A stretch of DNA of 64,000 nucleotides from Membranipora membranacea (lineage: Eukaryota > Bryozoa > Gymnolaemata > Cheilostomatida > Membraniporidae), in assembly GCA_914767715.1 (NCBI GenBank), contig OU612070.1, positions 15,827,501 to 15,891,500 of the forward strand, written 5' to 3'. The notes under the pieces were generated by a model. It was not told the origin of the DNA, did not search any database, and saw nothing but the letters and a program-made list of their open reading frames with translations. Both the position numbers and the translations under genes were made by a program. This document shows, one piece after another, positions 47,063 through 60,500 of this stretch (its first letter is position 1; each line of letters begins with the position of its first letter).

Positions 47063-50000
47063 TCATTCATATTGGAAGGGAATCTCCTTGCTAACGGGCC
47101 ATTTCTGTAGTATCGCATCCATCATCTCATTGTCAGCTACAGTAAAGTGATTCTTCCAGTCACCAACTTCACCTGTCAAAATAAATCAGCATCAGCTAAT
47201 AAGGCACTATCCAAAGTCAGCTCAAAAATACTTAAAACTCAATTTGCTTAAAATCTGTAATTGAAATCTAATGAATAATGAATTCCATTTGATTCTTTTG
47301 AAATCTAACGCAGGTGAGTAATGAATTTGATTGATTATATAGTTGCTCAATCATATCACTTACTGGGTATGCATGACAATAGGACGTGGCAAAAACTAAT
47401 AATTGATTAGCAAGAGCTAGGGCTCTTCTCAAACCACACCAGAAAAACACACGCTGGTCTGTGACTAAAGCAGTTGTGTGCCCCTAGAAGCCAAAGGAGA
47501 TAATTCAACATGAATATAACTCATCATTTTGTATTCATCACTAATTGGGTGTCAATGAACATGTTAGATTATCAATAGGGAATAACCTGTAATAATACTA
47601 AGTCTTGTCAATATATTTTCCTGCTTTATGCGAGTTGTTTTTCCATAGCTTTCTCGCAGACTAATGATGGATCACAGTTGACCTTGACTAGTCAAGAGGA
47701 CTACCAGATATATGTTTTACCTTTTCTGTACATAAACGGAGTTTTGGTGGTCTGATCAGATTTGCTGACCTTTTCATCGTTAGCACAATCTTTTGCCTGG
47801 AAAATAAAACATTTGCTGCCTATGTCATATGATATTTATAATTCAATTTAGGTATGGTATGATACATTATAATTTATTCAATATAGTATTCCATTATGTA
47901 AGGATTATTGGTAAACAGCTGGAAATCTGTAAGCATTTCCTATCTAGACAGAAGTTACAATATTATTACCCTCAAACAAAAATATCAGGATTGCGTACTA
48001 CTCACTGATTTATAATACATCTGTATTATAAAACAGCGGTACTACTAAGTCAACTGCTTCATTTATGGTAATATGACTTGCCATATTTTGTATCTCTTAA
48101 GGTTTTTGTTTCATGGTACATCAACTGGGGTCTATGGAATTTAATCCAAGGTACATGGTACATCAGTGGTGTTCATGGCCTACCTTTTCTGGCACATTAG
48201 ATTGATTAAGTTGGTGGTTATCTTTTGCTGTCTTCATCTTGTCGAAAGCTGTGGCATCAACAATATCAGCCATAGTCTGGGGAGAGCATTCAGTTCCCAT
48301 GAAATCATTTATTCTCTTAATCTCAGCCAGTGGTGACTTCAAAAAGAATACAAAATAATTATCATTTTAATGATGATAAAAAAATATCAAATAACCCTAC
48401 AAGATGATAAAAATTCAATGGATAGGCTACTTGGTTCATCTAGATCAAGGTGTTAATTTAGAGTGGCCTCATGAAAAATATCAAATTACCCTACAAGATG
48501 AAAAATATATATTTGTTTGTATTTTGGTTTTAAGGATGCTCTTATCAAATTTGCGTTAGATTTTCGGGAAAATGTCTCAATTGTCAGTGTATTCATAAAC
48601 AATGTAAAATTAATGTTTATCTTAGTTTAACAATTGAGAAATTCATGTTTGGGTCACAGATATTTAAATCCTTGAATATTAAAATTCTGTGGAGTGCGAA
48701 AGTTATGTTTTTGTTTGTTCACGAACCACTGGACAATCTATTGTTTTCCATTATTACCAGGTCAAGTCAGAGGGGGGGGGATAGATCAAGCTTGATCCAG
48801 TTTTCCTTCTTTGGAATTGCCCCCCCCCCCCGAAAGAATGTCAGTAGAGGGGGGCAATTCCAAAGAAGGAAAACTGGATCAAACTTGATCTGGGGGGGGG
48901 GGGGTTTATGGTGCATACCATAGTTTATCAGCTAATTTTAGTAATTGCCCTTGGTAATAGTTTGCACATTACCAAAATCTCAACTTATTACCTTTTTCAG
49001 ATCTTCGAAGAAAACAACCAGGACGTTTGGATTATTTTTAGCCATGTTCCACATTGCCTCCACATAGTCAAAATAGATGCCAAATGGCTGATCAGTGACG
49101 GAAATGAAACATTTCAGGTATTCTGAGAATGTCAGTTTCTCCCCCATAGCTCTGACTTTGGGGTCGGGATGTCTCATTGATACCTAAAAAGGTAAACACT
49201 GTATGATCATATATGATACGATGTAAAATAATGTGCTTCTCTGATAAACAGACTAGGAATAAGGCATGTAGTTTCAGTAATATTGAAATACAAATGAGAT
49301 GTGTCTTGCCAAGATGGATCCCTATTTTTCTAATACAAGAGTCTAAGTTGACTCAGTATTTTCCAACGGTGTAATCTCAAAGACAGTATGAAAACTTTTC
49401 AATTAAAACCATCAGGTCTGATGCTTGTTTAAATGGGTTTGAAATGGGAATCATCAACATCACACAATAGGTAACCAATAATTGACTCACTGTCTTCTCA
49501 TGGTGGTAAAAGGAAACTGCAACATCCTTTGGATTTCTGATACCTTAAGTGAAAGAGTCAGACACGGTATATATATAACCACACAATGAACTTTTGCACA
49601 TATAGAGGCCTATTTGGGAGATGTAATGAGTCACTGTTTTTTGTTATCATCAACAGAAACAACATACACAACACATTGTTTTCGAGTTATCTTCTCATCT
49701 TTAAAGGTGACAAAACGTGACTTCCCAACAGAAAAAACGTTCCGCTCTAAAGTGCACTTTCGTATCAGTGACAAACAGCGTCTCCATCGTCACGTGCCAG
49801 GGAGTATTCTTCCCATGAGCAATTGACTGAGCATTGGTTTGGTGTTTAGTACTGGTTTATAGGGCAGTGTTCTATTCTCAATTCAATTTGCTCTTGCATG
49901 TCAACCACTTAACAAATATGACTTCATTATAATAGGTCATCAAGAAATAGCAATATGTAATATACAACACATCCAAACCTGAATGCCCATCCTCCATGCC

Positions 50001-50706
50001 CTTGCTCTACATGTACGTACATCACAAACAGTGGTAAGAAGTCGGTGCTAAAAAGGCAGCGGTCTAACTATGACCACGCAGAAATGACTTACCTAAAACC
50101 GATTTGCATCGCTGAAATTTTTTAGGTAGAACATCATGTCTAAAGTGAGTGTTGAATATTCTAGGGGATTCCTTTGGAAAATCCATTTCACTTATTGGAG
50201 TGAGAGATAGCATACCCATCACTTTGCTTGCTTCTATATAGTCGGAAGAATTCCTCTGAAGCATATTCATAATCTCCCATAAAAAATGAGTGCCTGCAAA
50301 TGGAAAAAAGGTTGTTTCTGTTTCTGTTTCTGCAGACCAAATCATTCTGTAATCGCCCAGTGGAAAGCCAACAAGTACCCTTAGATGTTGTCGTAAGACC
50401 AATTGGTAAACCTGTAGGCTAAGAGTGTGCCTAATCTATGGATGCACAAATTGAAAAGTCATGATTAATTTGCCGCCATACTGTTTGAACAAGACACCTA
50501 CCATTCTTTGGATATGTACAAAGTAAAAGGTCCCCTTCGTTCCATGTATATTCCTGTATAGATTTCTGTATCTTGTCCCAATGTTCTTGTACTGGAATAC
50601 CGAAATTGACCAAAGTCGCAACCTTTAAACTTCCGTCATCACTGCAGAGATAGAACCCTGTGTTCCTGCCCCATTTAGGATTGTTGAATCCAGAATTCTC
50701 ATCCAT
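47063..50706 (-). CDS. Cytosolic sulfotransferase (SULT1-like)
   Basis: Seven exons join in frame (50706-50502, 50293-50093, 49543-49491, 49183-48992, 48336-48184, 47796-47721, 47172-47063) to give 329 residues; family members are usually 285-310. The enzyme class moves sulfate from PAPS to hydroxyls or amines of small molecules in the cytosol. Motifs in order: TYPKNGTHFLWEI (PAPS 5'-phosphate loop, split by intron 1), NTHFRHDVLP with the catalytic His, IRNPKDVAVSFYHHE (3'-phosphate site), FFEDLKK, RKGEVGDWKN, and KNHFTVADNE, which fits the dimer motif KxxxTVxxxE. No signal peptide. One oddity is that the Lys before the catalytic THxP (KTH in most members) is Asn. There are no stops or frameshifts. 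The ATG at 50706 is the first in frame. The substrate cannot be told. A decayed last exon of a paralogue lies at 41308. Confidence 0.9.
48771..48904. mobile_element. Stem-loop element bounded by G tracts in sulfotransferase intron 4
   Basis: Arms 48784-48825 and 48849-48890 are nearly perfect reverse complements (GATCAAGCTTGATCCAG ... CTGGATCAAACTTGATC). Nine or more G flank the left side (48772-48780), 13 G the right side (48892-48904), and C/G runs sit at the loop. It is probably a small MITE; long G runs are prone to slippage and G-quadruplex formation. Confidence 0.7.
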
Positions 50707-53700
50707 CCCAAGTCCCGATGAACTGAATACTTATTGCGAACTATCACACAAGCATTATCTTCAGAAAGCTTATACCAATTAAAATGAGTTCAGTATATTT
50801 GTGGTCTGCCTGTCCTTGCGTGTTATTTGCTTTAATTACACTCAGAAAGAACAAACAACTAATCAATTCCTTCGACAAGTCAATGACAATTGAATACTTT
50901 TTGAGGTCAGATTAAAATAGCCTGGATTAATTAAAACAAGCTTGGATTAACGAGTTACTTTGTGTGACAACCTCAATCAATACCGGATCCACTCCATAAT
51001 CACAGGCTTGAACAGGTGTATTTAAATAAGCGGACAAATGACATTTTGCCCTTAATTAAACTCAAGCAAAAACTTGAAGCTTGTGTGACCTCAAACTATC
51101 GGTTGCTAGGCCTGTCAAAAACCTTTCACACATGACTACATAATTTGAGAAGGATATCAGGCCGGTGACATGATTTTTTAGTCTGACCTCATGTGAACTC
51201 CACAAAGAGTTCAAACAAGAGTTGCACTACGCAAATGTTGTGAACTTGTGAGCGCTTCCAGAGTGCTCAGAGAAAACAAATATTTGGCCCCTGCCCATTA
51301 GCCGAAGGGGAGTGATTCCTATTGCATCAAAACTGGATCTAGGTTGATCTAATAATATGAGCATTACAATGACATCAGTTGTTGTACAAACCCCCCCCCC
51401 CCCCCCCCCCGTACACTTCGCAACAAATGTTTTTTTAAACGCTTTAAACGTGCAACTGTTTCAACCCACTACTGTTTGTATTGTTAAAATTTACTGCTGT
51501 ACAGAAGCAGGAATTCATTGTACCTATCTGATTACTTTTACACAATAGCTTCAACTTATACAACTACTGTTTCTGGTATCCAAATTTTAATCTGCTAAAT
51601 GCCTTACTAGGGTGCCTTAGAACAACATCGATCACTTTTACAGCTTACACAGGTTTGAGACAAATATAGGAAACATTCTTCCAATCTTTCTCATCAGCAA
51701 CCCTCTCCCCAAGATCCCAATTGATTGAGTAGCCTTCTTTCTGGACATTTGAGACAACTCTGCCACAAATACCATAAGAAATTGACAGCATTGTCAAGTT
51801 TAATTAGTCGAGTCTTAGTAGAGCATTTCTTATTCTCCCAATCATATAGTAGATGAATGGTCCATCCGTTTAAACAGTCAAGACAATGCAGGCAGCCACT
51901 CAATTAGAGAGTCATAATCCTTCATTCCTCCAAATCTTCAGAATATTAGTGAGATCACATATCGGAGTATCAAATAAATGATACATACTATTGCTAAAAA
52001 ATATATAGAAAAATAGCAAGTTTTTGTCTTTGTCCAAAGACTAAGAAATAGAGGTGCCTTAAGGGGGTGGGTGCCATATTCGGCGCCTAGTTACTCTCAG
52101 CATGTAGGCAGGACGAAATACACCTGGGGCACAGTGCCCAGTTTCAGTTACAGTTTCACGAACAGAAAGTTAAGGAAGAAACTACTATCACTGCAACTTA
52201 GATAACCGCACATTAAGTTCAACCTATGCACAATACACCAAGCGTTCAAGCCATCCAAGGCAACTCCCTATCAAACTATCAATCCATGGTACCAAAATCC
52301 AGAGGGAGCTCACTACACCTGAATCAGTCAGTACCTTTTTTCCATCCTTTTTAGCTTTTATAAAGCTAAGCTAAAGTTTAATAGTGCAAATTTAACAAGG
52401 ACCAGAACTTACCTGTAATTAAATCGGTGACGAATTGTTTAGAATACCAAGAACCCCCATGCGGTGCACATTTGATAATGATAATGTGAGTTTGTAATTT
52501 GTGAAACAATCACGTTAAAAAATGTCAGAAATTTGGATTGGCTTCATTTGAATCAAGTCTTATTCAGTTTGCCTGCATTCAGAATTGCTCTCTCTCAATT
52601 GATAAGCAACAGTGTTTCCGTTTATTTTTAAGATTGGAAAGACACAAAAATGGAGTTGAAGCAATTGACTATAGATAGAATCAGATAATAGACAAATACA
52701 TTTCTGTGCTTGTTCCATGGCCGGCAATTTAATGTTATTAACTCCAATAAAATGTGCATGCGGGGGGGGGGGGGAGGAGGTCTTTTATTTATAATGAGCC
52801 AGGTCTTTTGAGCCAAACCATTTCAATAACAAAAATCTGTGCAAAATTCATAATTCATAAATACATATATCGTATACTAATTAACAATTTGTGATCCATA
52901 AGAGAATGTAAATAGAGTAGAAACGTGAGACTGTGGAGTGAATAATTACTTTTATGAGTTGTTCATTGATAAGGTAGTTGATTTATGATTGCTTTGGATA
53001 TCTGAGAGTATCAAACATAACGTCATGTCATTAGTTGACACCTCTTTTTTCATGAGGATTTAATGAATCACACTTAATCCGTCAACAAATGACAGATCTT
53101 GGTTTTTAGCTTTTTTTGCAATCAAAAGCGTGTATCAGATGCTCTAATCTATCTCAAGCTCTGCCTAATACAATTAATTACAATTAATTGTTATGCAACT
53201 AGAGTTATCTCAAATTTGTATAACTTTAGATCCCATAGCAGTATTTAGTAAGACAAAAAAAAGATGAAAAATAAACTGGTTCAAAATGCAATTTTTATTA
53301 CATTGGCAAATACATCATACTTTTATCCCGTACTTTTGTGTTTTGCTAGTGATATATGCTATGCTCCAACATCTCACTGCAAACTTGCTGAGTTAACTAC
53401 AAACAAATTTCTTCTTTTGCTTGTAGGATACCACAGTATGTCATATTTAGCTGTGATCTTTGATAAATATATGAGATACAAGATACAAAAGTGCACATAC
53501 CACTGCACAAGACAGAAGTCTTCAACTAGAAAAAGTGAAACAAGTCCGTATTGAGTTATTGGCAACCTTCCCATAGCAGCCCCCCCCCCTGGGTGTTGAT
53601 CTCATTCCAACACTTCCAGCCCTCAGTGAGTTTTGTCATTTGTGACGTATTGGTGTGTTATTGATATTGCGCAGCCAGAGAGGGTGCCAACTCTTAACTG

Positions 53701-54577
53701 TTTCACTGCAACAGCCCCCCTCATTACTCTAATGCTTATACTCCCAGCCAGGCCAGGACAAGGAAGTAAGTAATACGGTAATCAATCGATTGATCTACTA
53801 TCCTCAATTGAGAGGATGATATAGCACACTAAATTAAAAGATAACTAGGTGACAAAACAACTCGTCACACAGGTGTGCTCTTGAGGATATGAAAACATTG
53901 TGAAAAGGAAAAACGACTTTCATAAAGCATCTTATGGTGTTGTTTTCAATTGAAATAAGTATCTGTCAATATGAAATGTATCTTCAGTGAACAGGTATCA
54001 TGATCCAGGGTGAAAAATGAGAACAACAATAATGATTCAATCAATTGATGTTCTATCTTCAATCATCTGGTGGTGTTCCTGTCAGTATCAGTGTCAAATG
54101 ATAGCATGTCGTGGACCAATATAATAATGGTTCACAATGTTCCAGGATTTTGCATCGGAAACATGGGCTTCTTGACTGATACAAGAATGTGAGTTAACAG
54201 GATTAATAGTGATTAATCTTTTAGTCATCGAAATCACTTTACACCAGCCTTTTTGTAATTTCAGAAAACTTTTGTAAAGCAACCTTGCATTCAAAAGTTT
54301 TTCTGTTAGACTACTTGAATGACAGAAATATCCTTTTAGGATTGCATATAGTGAAATTGAATCTCAGATTGGGAAGTTGCATGATGAAATTCGGGATCAC
54401 TCATAAGGCAAGGAGTATTTGTGTCAGTCAGTCAGTTATGTTGTAGCAGAGGTATCAAAATATTGAAAGCGTCATAGAAATCACTGGGAATCATCTTAGT
54501 TTTCCTCAAATATCAGTATCAAGTTTTTAAAAATTCCTGGGAGAGACTGGTAGGTAACAATATTCACATGTACCAGA
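50707..54577. other. Intergenic region between sulfotransferase and collectin-like genes
   Basis: Divergent promoter region for the two genes. It contains C tracts at 51391-51410 and 53580-53589 and a G tract at 52760-52773. No further gene recognised. Confidence 0.45.
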
Positions 54578-57500
54578 TTGCTACGTTTGATTGTCTCTTT
54601 TTACAGAATTATCTTGCTGACACTGACCTGTGTTGTGGTTGTCATAAACACAAATGCAGCAGATATCTCAAAAGTTGAATTTGAAAAGCTAGAGCAGATG
54701 GTTGAAAATCTGGTAACAGAGAACAAGAAGTTAAAGAACGATGAGAAAATCACAGCTGATTCTTTGGAAAAACTTTTCACTGCCCTGAAGGTACGTTCTT
54801 CTAACTTCTTTTTGGCATGAGCATGTGTTTATTCGCAGTGTAGTGTAAATTCACTGTTGAAGTGATCTAAAGAAAACCAATAATCATTTGACAATGTGTA
54901 AATGAATAATCACAATGTTTTGATGTTGAGTCTTGGTAAAGCTGGATCAAGCTGGGTTGTCATGTTTGGGTGTGCCCTAACAAAATTGCATCCATTTCCA
55001 TGATTTAAACCCCTCTTTGATCTTTACTGAACTTTGGGATAGAAAATAAAATGCAAAACTTTTAATAGTGCAGCCGTAGCTCAATGGTAAGGGTACAGGA
55101 CTTTCATGCAATAGGTCCCGCGTTCGATTCCCAGGGGTTGCGGTGGTGTCAAGAAGAGCATCCGACCACAACAACTCGTGTGCTCCAAACAAGATGTCGG
55201 TCATTCAACCAGTGTTATCAAAGTCAGATCCATAACGCCCGTATCCATGTACTTTCTCTTTCTCACAGGGTTTACACATAGAGTTATTATATACTCTAGA
55301 CCGGACAATGCAGTGCTAAAAACGTCCTACTTAATTATTGCGAAATCCATGACACAACGCAGTCTGGTTCTGCATGGCTAGTGACTGTATCATATTACTT
55401 ATCATTGAGAATACACATAATGGGCATGGGAATTTAGATTTTTAGAGCGCTTATAGCCATGTTTTGGAAAAGTTTTCATGTGACACCATGTGGATCACTT
55501 GCAGGTATCTTCACTTTCAATTCCATGATGCAACGAAAACTGGTTGTGCGTGGATAGTGCAAGAGTCATTGACTTTATCATTGAAAATATTAGAATTTTA
55601 CATATTAATTTTGTTTACGGAGCATTTGTAGCCATATTTCAGAGAATATCACATGTAACACCATGAACATCCCCTAGGGTATTTTCTTAACCAGTCAGTA
55701 TATAAATTTTTTTTATATGCTCCCATTAAAATAAGCCAAATATCAACCGCAAACCCGTGAGCTTAAATCCCAATGACAGGGCTAGCTGGTTCCTGCCACA
55801 TACCAAGCATTTAACTGTGTCCTGTCACTCAAACTTATATGTTGCACACTCAGTCGGTTCACTTTATCTGTTCAATTCCAGCTATTTGTGATAACATGGA
55901 GTACAAGTAGCCTATGGAAAAGTGATTGGAGGTGAAAAGGTTTGCTGCTTGCCTTTTCGTTTTTAGAGCACTTTTAGCAATATTTTTGTAAAACTTTTCA
56001 TGTCACACTATAAGATGACTTGTAAGTGATTTATTTAGCAGTCAGGGGACAAAAAGATTTGTGTTATCCCCATTAAACACCATAATCTCAACCGCAAACA
56101 TATCATCGATAAAATCACAATTACCTGGCTAGCCGGATTTTGCCACTGGCACTTGCCTGCCAGTTTAACTATGTCCTGTCTATCTAACTAAAATGTTACA
56201 CACTCACTGAGTTCATTTTATCTGTCCAGTATTATGACTTCCAATTATACAACGCGTACAAAAATTTTCAGGTTTTGGTTTGGCTATATCATTTAAAGCT
56301 CTTAATTCCCTCTCCGGGGTGGCCACTCGTTTTTGGATTGCCGGAACTATTCAAGCCAACACAGCAGGTTGAATAAATCAATGCATTAACCTTTCTGTTG
56401 AGTCGCTGAATATCAAGAAACATCGAATGGTCAACTCAAGAATCATACTTGTCCAGCTTGACTCTAGATTTTCTTAAATTCCCTCACTCAGTCTTTAAAA
56501 TTGTATGAAAATGGCAGTCAGTAATCAGTTGCAACACATTATGGATAACACCATAATATTTCGTCTTTGCAACTTCAATCTTCAGTTGAGAAGAGTACGG
56601 AGGGCGTAATTATAGACTTTATTAATGTTTCATCTTTAGGTACTAATAGTATACAGTGTGAATTAAAATGTTTTAACCAATGTTATATATATATATATCA
56701 TCGGCCAAATATTTCTATTTGCACTCACCTTTGCATTCTACCAACTTCCAGAAAATTCTACCCACAAGGCTGATATTAACATGACTATATTAGTACTGAG
56801 AAAGCCGATATAATTTCATTTTGTAAGTTTACAGATATTTCTGATTTCTCACCATACGCAAAATAAGAGATCATTTGGTACAGGGAGGGGGGGGGGTGTG
56901 ATGCAATTTTCTCTGATGGTTGTTTATTTGTAAATGAAAACATCAGCATCATATACAATAATTTTTTTACACTTTATGATAGTTCAGTAATGTTTGAAAT
57001 ATTTGAAGTTGAAGTATATAGGTGTGTTTGCATAGCGGATGATACACGTTTTATATAAGCTTTTGAGCAACAGTGAAGTAGAAACAACCTTGTTAATTGG
57101 TAACTCCTTTGAAACGACCGGAGTTAGAATTTCTAAGACCTTTGAGTCTCCATCAGAAATGGATTGATGCTATGAGAATAAAAGTCTTGCAGTCAGAAAG
57201 TGAGCTGATGAGCACTGGGGGCTTGTAGCATCATCACATTTAACTTGCAGTGATTTTAGCACCAATCTACTTTGACATACCAAGCAAAAAACTTAATATA
57301 ATACACCAAATAAAGCAATGATATCTGAAGAGCAAATCTGAATCTCGAAATTATGTACACTGTGACTGCAAATGAGGCAAGTGGCAAACTTTTACACCTC
57401 CGATCACTTTTACACAGTCTGCTTGTACTTCATTTAATCAAAAATAAAATATGCCCCTTGAGTGTGTAACATATAATGTAAGTAAGAGAGACAGGACACA

Positions 57501-60500
57501 GCTAATATGGATGGATAGTGGCGGTGAAAAAAATCGAGCTAGCCGTTCAGTTTCTATTTCATCACAGTGATGTGTTTGCGGTTGAGATTTTTGCTTATTT
57601 TAATGGGAAAACATAGAAACATTTCCACTGGCTACGAGTGAAAATACCTGCAAGTGATCCACATAGTGTCACATGAAAATTTTTATCAAAAAAATGGCCC
57701 TAAGCGCTCTTAAAATCTAAATTTCCATGCCCGATACCAATATTCTCAATGATAAGTTATATGATACAGGCACTAGCCATGCACAACCAGATTGCGTCGC
57801 GTCATGGATTTCGCAATAATTAAGTAGGACAAAAACTGATGCTATTTTTGACATATTGTCCACTCTAGAGTATATAATAACTCTATGGGTTTACACCAGT
57901 AGTGAGCCACCCTAAATTGTACCCACTGGTCACAATGTAGAGTTTAAACCTGTGAGTTAAAATAGACAAAGAGCTAACTTTGATCAAAATTACAGTCTTA
58001 CAAGTATCTGCAATCCATTCTCACCTCACCTTAATTTGAATCTCAATTGGAAAAATTATTTATATAGCTAGTTTTCATTAATTTCTTATTTGAAGATGAA
58101 TGCCCAAATGGAGCGTGACAAGATTGAAAGAGAAAGAGGAATTGTATCAAGACATACAGAGGGTGGATCTCTGGTTCAGATAACGCTATCAGGTTAGAAA
58201 GATTTGATAAATATCCAAATTTTTTCTTCAAACGTAATAAATTTGGGCCCATGTGCAATCTCTTCCAAGTCAGCAACGAGGGTAAACCATAATTACAATG
58301 TAGCTACACAAAAACAATGGCATGTTATAGTCAGGCAGCTACATATATCAAATTTCAGACATATTAAACTTGAAATATTGATGGTGGTGAGAGTACTGAT
58401 CATCAGGGAAGGTTACGTCCATACCCTTTGTTATGATTTAATTTAGCAACCTTTATGATTGGCTGAGGCAGCTAATATTTATTGCATGTAATAATTATTT
58501 TGACAACAGTAGACATCTATTAAAGAGTTAGTCCTATTAGAAAAGTGGATATATTGCCCCAGTAAATCAAATATTGTGAGTTCATAGGGCAAATAAAAAT
58601 AATACAAAAGAGTGGAAATTGTGAAAAAAAGCAATTAGTTTTTTTTCAAATAGTGGATCACAGTGGTCAGGGGGGAGGCAATAAATCACTATGATCCACT
58701 ATGATCCTGATTTTCAGACTTTGCAGCAGTGTAACTGCAATTAGGTTTACAGGCTGTTTTATTTCATATGCCCTAATGACTTTTAAGTCTGAGATCTTTA
58801 AAACCATACCAAACATGGCCTAGTAGGACTGTCAATTTAACTTGCAGTCTTGCAGCGTAGTCTATACGCAACAGGCGCGGGTTTTTTTCCACTCATGGCA
58901 CAATATTTTTATGCAATGCTTAATCATAATGAACAGAGTGACAAACACATGCATTGATATTTTTAGTCTTTGAGGTTCATGTTAGAGAGGTACTTTGGGC
59001 CTAGCCTTATTTACACTTGTTTGTATATTGATTTAAATAGCACACAAAGGTAATCTCTATAAAATGTTTTGTACCTCAGACATACAAAGGTAACAAACCA
59101 ATATGTTAATGGATGGAACAAATTGGACATTATATGTTATTAATGTTAACTTTTGGCCTTTGATCTACGATAAAAAGTATGTGCGGAATGTTCCTCTAAA
59201 TGAGCAAAATATTTTGAATTTAGAACCCCTTAGCTGCACAGACCATTTACAAAAATCGCTGGACGGGTTATGGCAATTTCATTGTCGGCACGTCAAAAAA
59301 GGCCAACCCTATATGGGCTTTTTAGAAAGCTGCCACTGGATGATATAAAAATATCTTATAGCCACATGCATGATGTAGAAGGTCTGACCATTAATTGTGT
59401 TCAAATATTTTACAGCTTATGCACTAAGATCTAATTTTCTTATGAAACATGTTTGGTCCAAGCAGTAAGCAGATACAGTTTTTGGGACAACTATAGGGTA
59501 ACATTTACCTCTAATCATGATTACAAAATTATTCGGAATAAATAGTGATAAAATGTATTCATTCATCTGACTGTCTCAAGATAGTTGATTTCTCAATAGC
59601 AGAACTGTCTAGATTTCATGCCTTGCTTTGAAACCATATTAGTCACACGAAAATGCCATGAAAAATAATGATGAACAACAATTGAGGCTTTTTCACAGAG
59701 ATAGCCTTGGTACATCCTGGTTGTGTTGTGATATTTTATAATTGAGACCTTGATCAAACAATACGTGACCTTCATTTTCCTAACCTTGAACAATATTGGC
59801 ATTGACACTGTTGTCTGTCGTGTCTTCCCTGTATTTCTATAGTAAACATCTGAAAAATCTGCTGATTATCCTTGAGCCTCCCGTTTGCGGTTAGCCTGAG
59901 AGGTATTTGAGGATTTTTGAACCAAATTTTCGCTTTGGCTCCACTCGAAGTTCCCACTGTATTTGAAATTTTTCCAATTGATAAAAACCTTTACTGCAAG
60001 GGTGAAAGGCATACGCTGACTTCTCATAACAGAATGACTGGATATCAATGCATTACTATTATTTTTGACTATTGGTTTACAAAGAGATGCACCTTCTGCA
60101 TTAGATACCTAAGAAAGCTTCAGAAATATGAAAAATTTCTCTCACATAGTATTATATTTGTCGTTTCAGAGCTGACAGCTCTTATAAGAGGAAATGTTGC
60201 AGAGAACGGGTTATCAGGACAGAGAGGTCCGCCAGGACCTAAAGGTCCTAAAGGAGAAACTGGGCTCAGTGGACAGCCTGGGTTACCAGGTCCATCAGGA
60301 ACCAAAGGGCAACCAGGTGCTAGAGGAGAGACTGGGCCACCAGGAAGTGACGGCACACCTGCAGCGCCTGGATCATATTCACCAGGTTTGTTAATACCAG
60401 ATTTTCACTTATATTCAAAGCTTTAATGTCCATTTTTAAATTTTAAACAGAGTCGATCTGATATCCATTATACTCTCGCACTTTTGATTTTTATTACAGC

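Noticed and set aside
50436-50621. Separate minus-strand protein overlapping the sulfotransferase
   Set aside because: It is another frame of exon 1 plus intron.
54977-55204. 75-residue minus-strand protein
   Set aside because: It is the reverse reading of the tRNA-derived SINE head, a common false frame.
60120-60356. Proline-rich minus-strand protein
   Set aside because: It is the antisense of the Gly-X-Y collagen exon.
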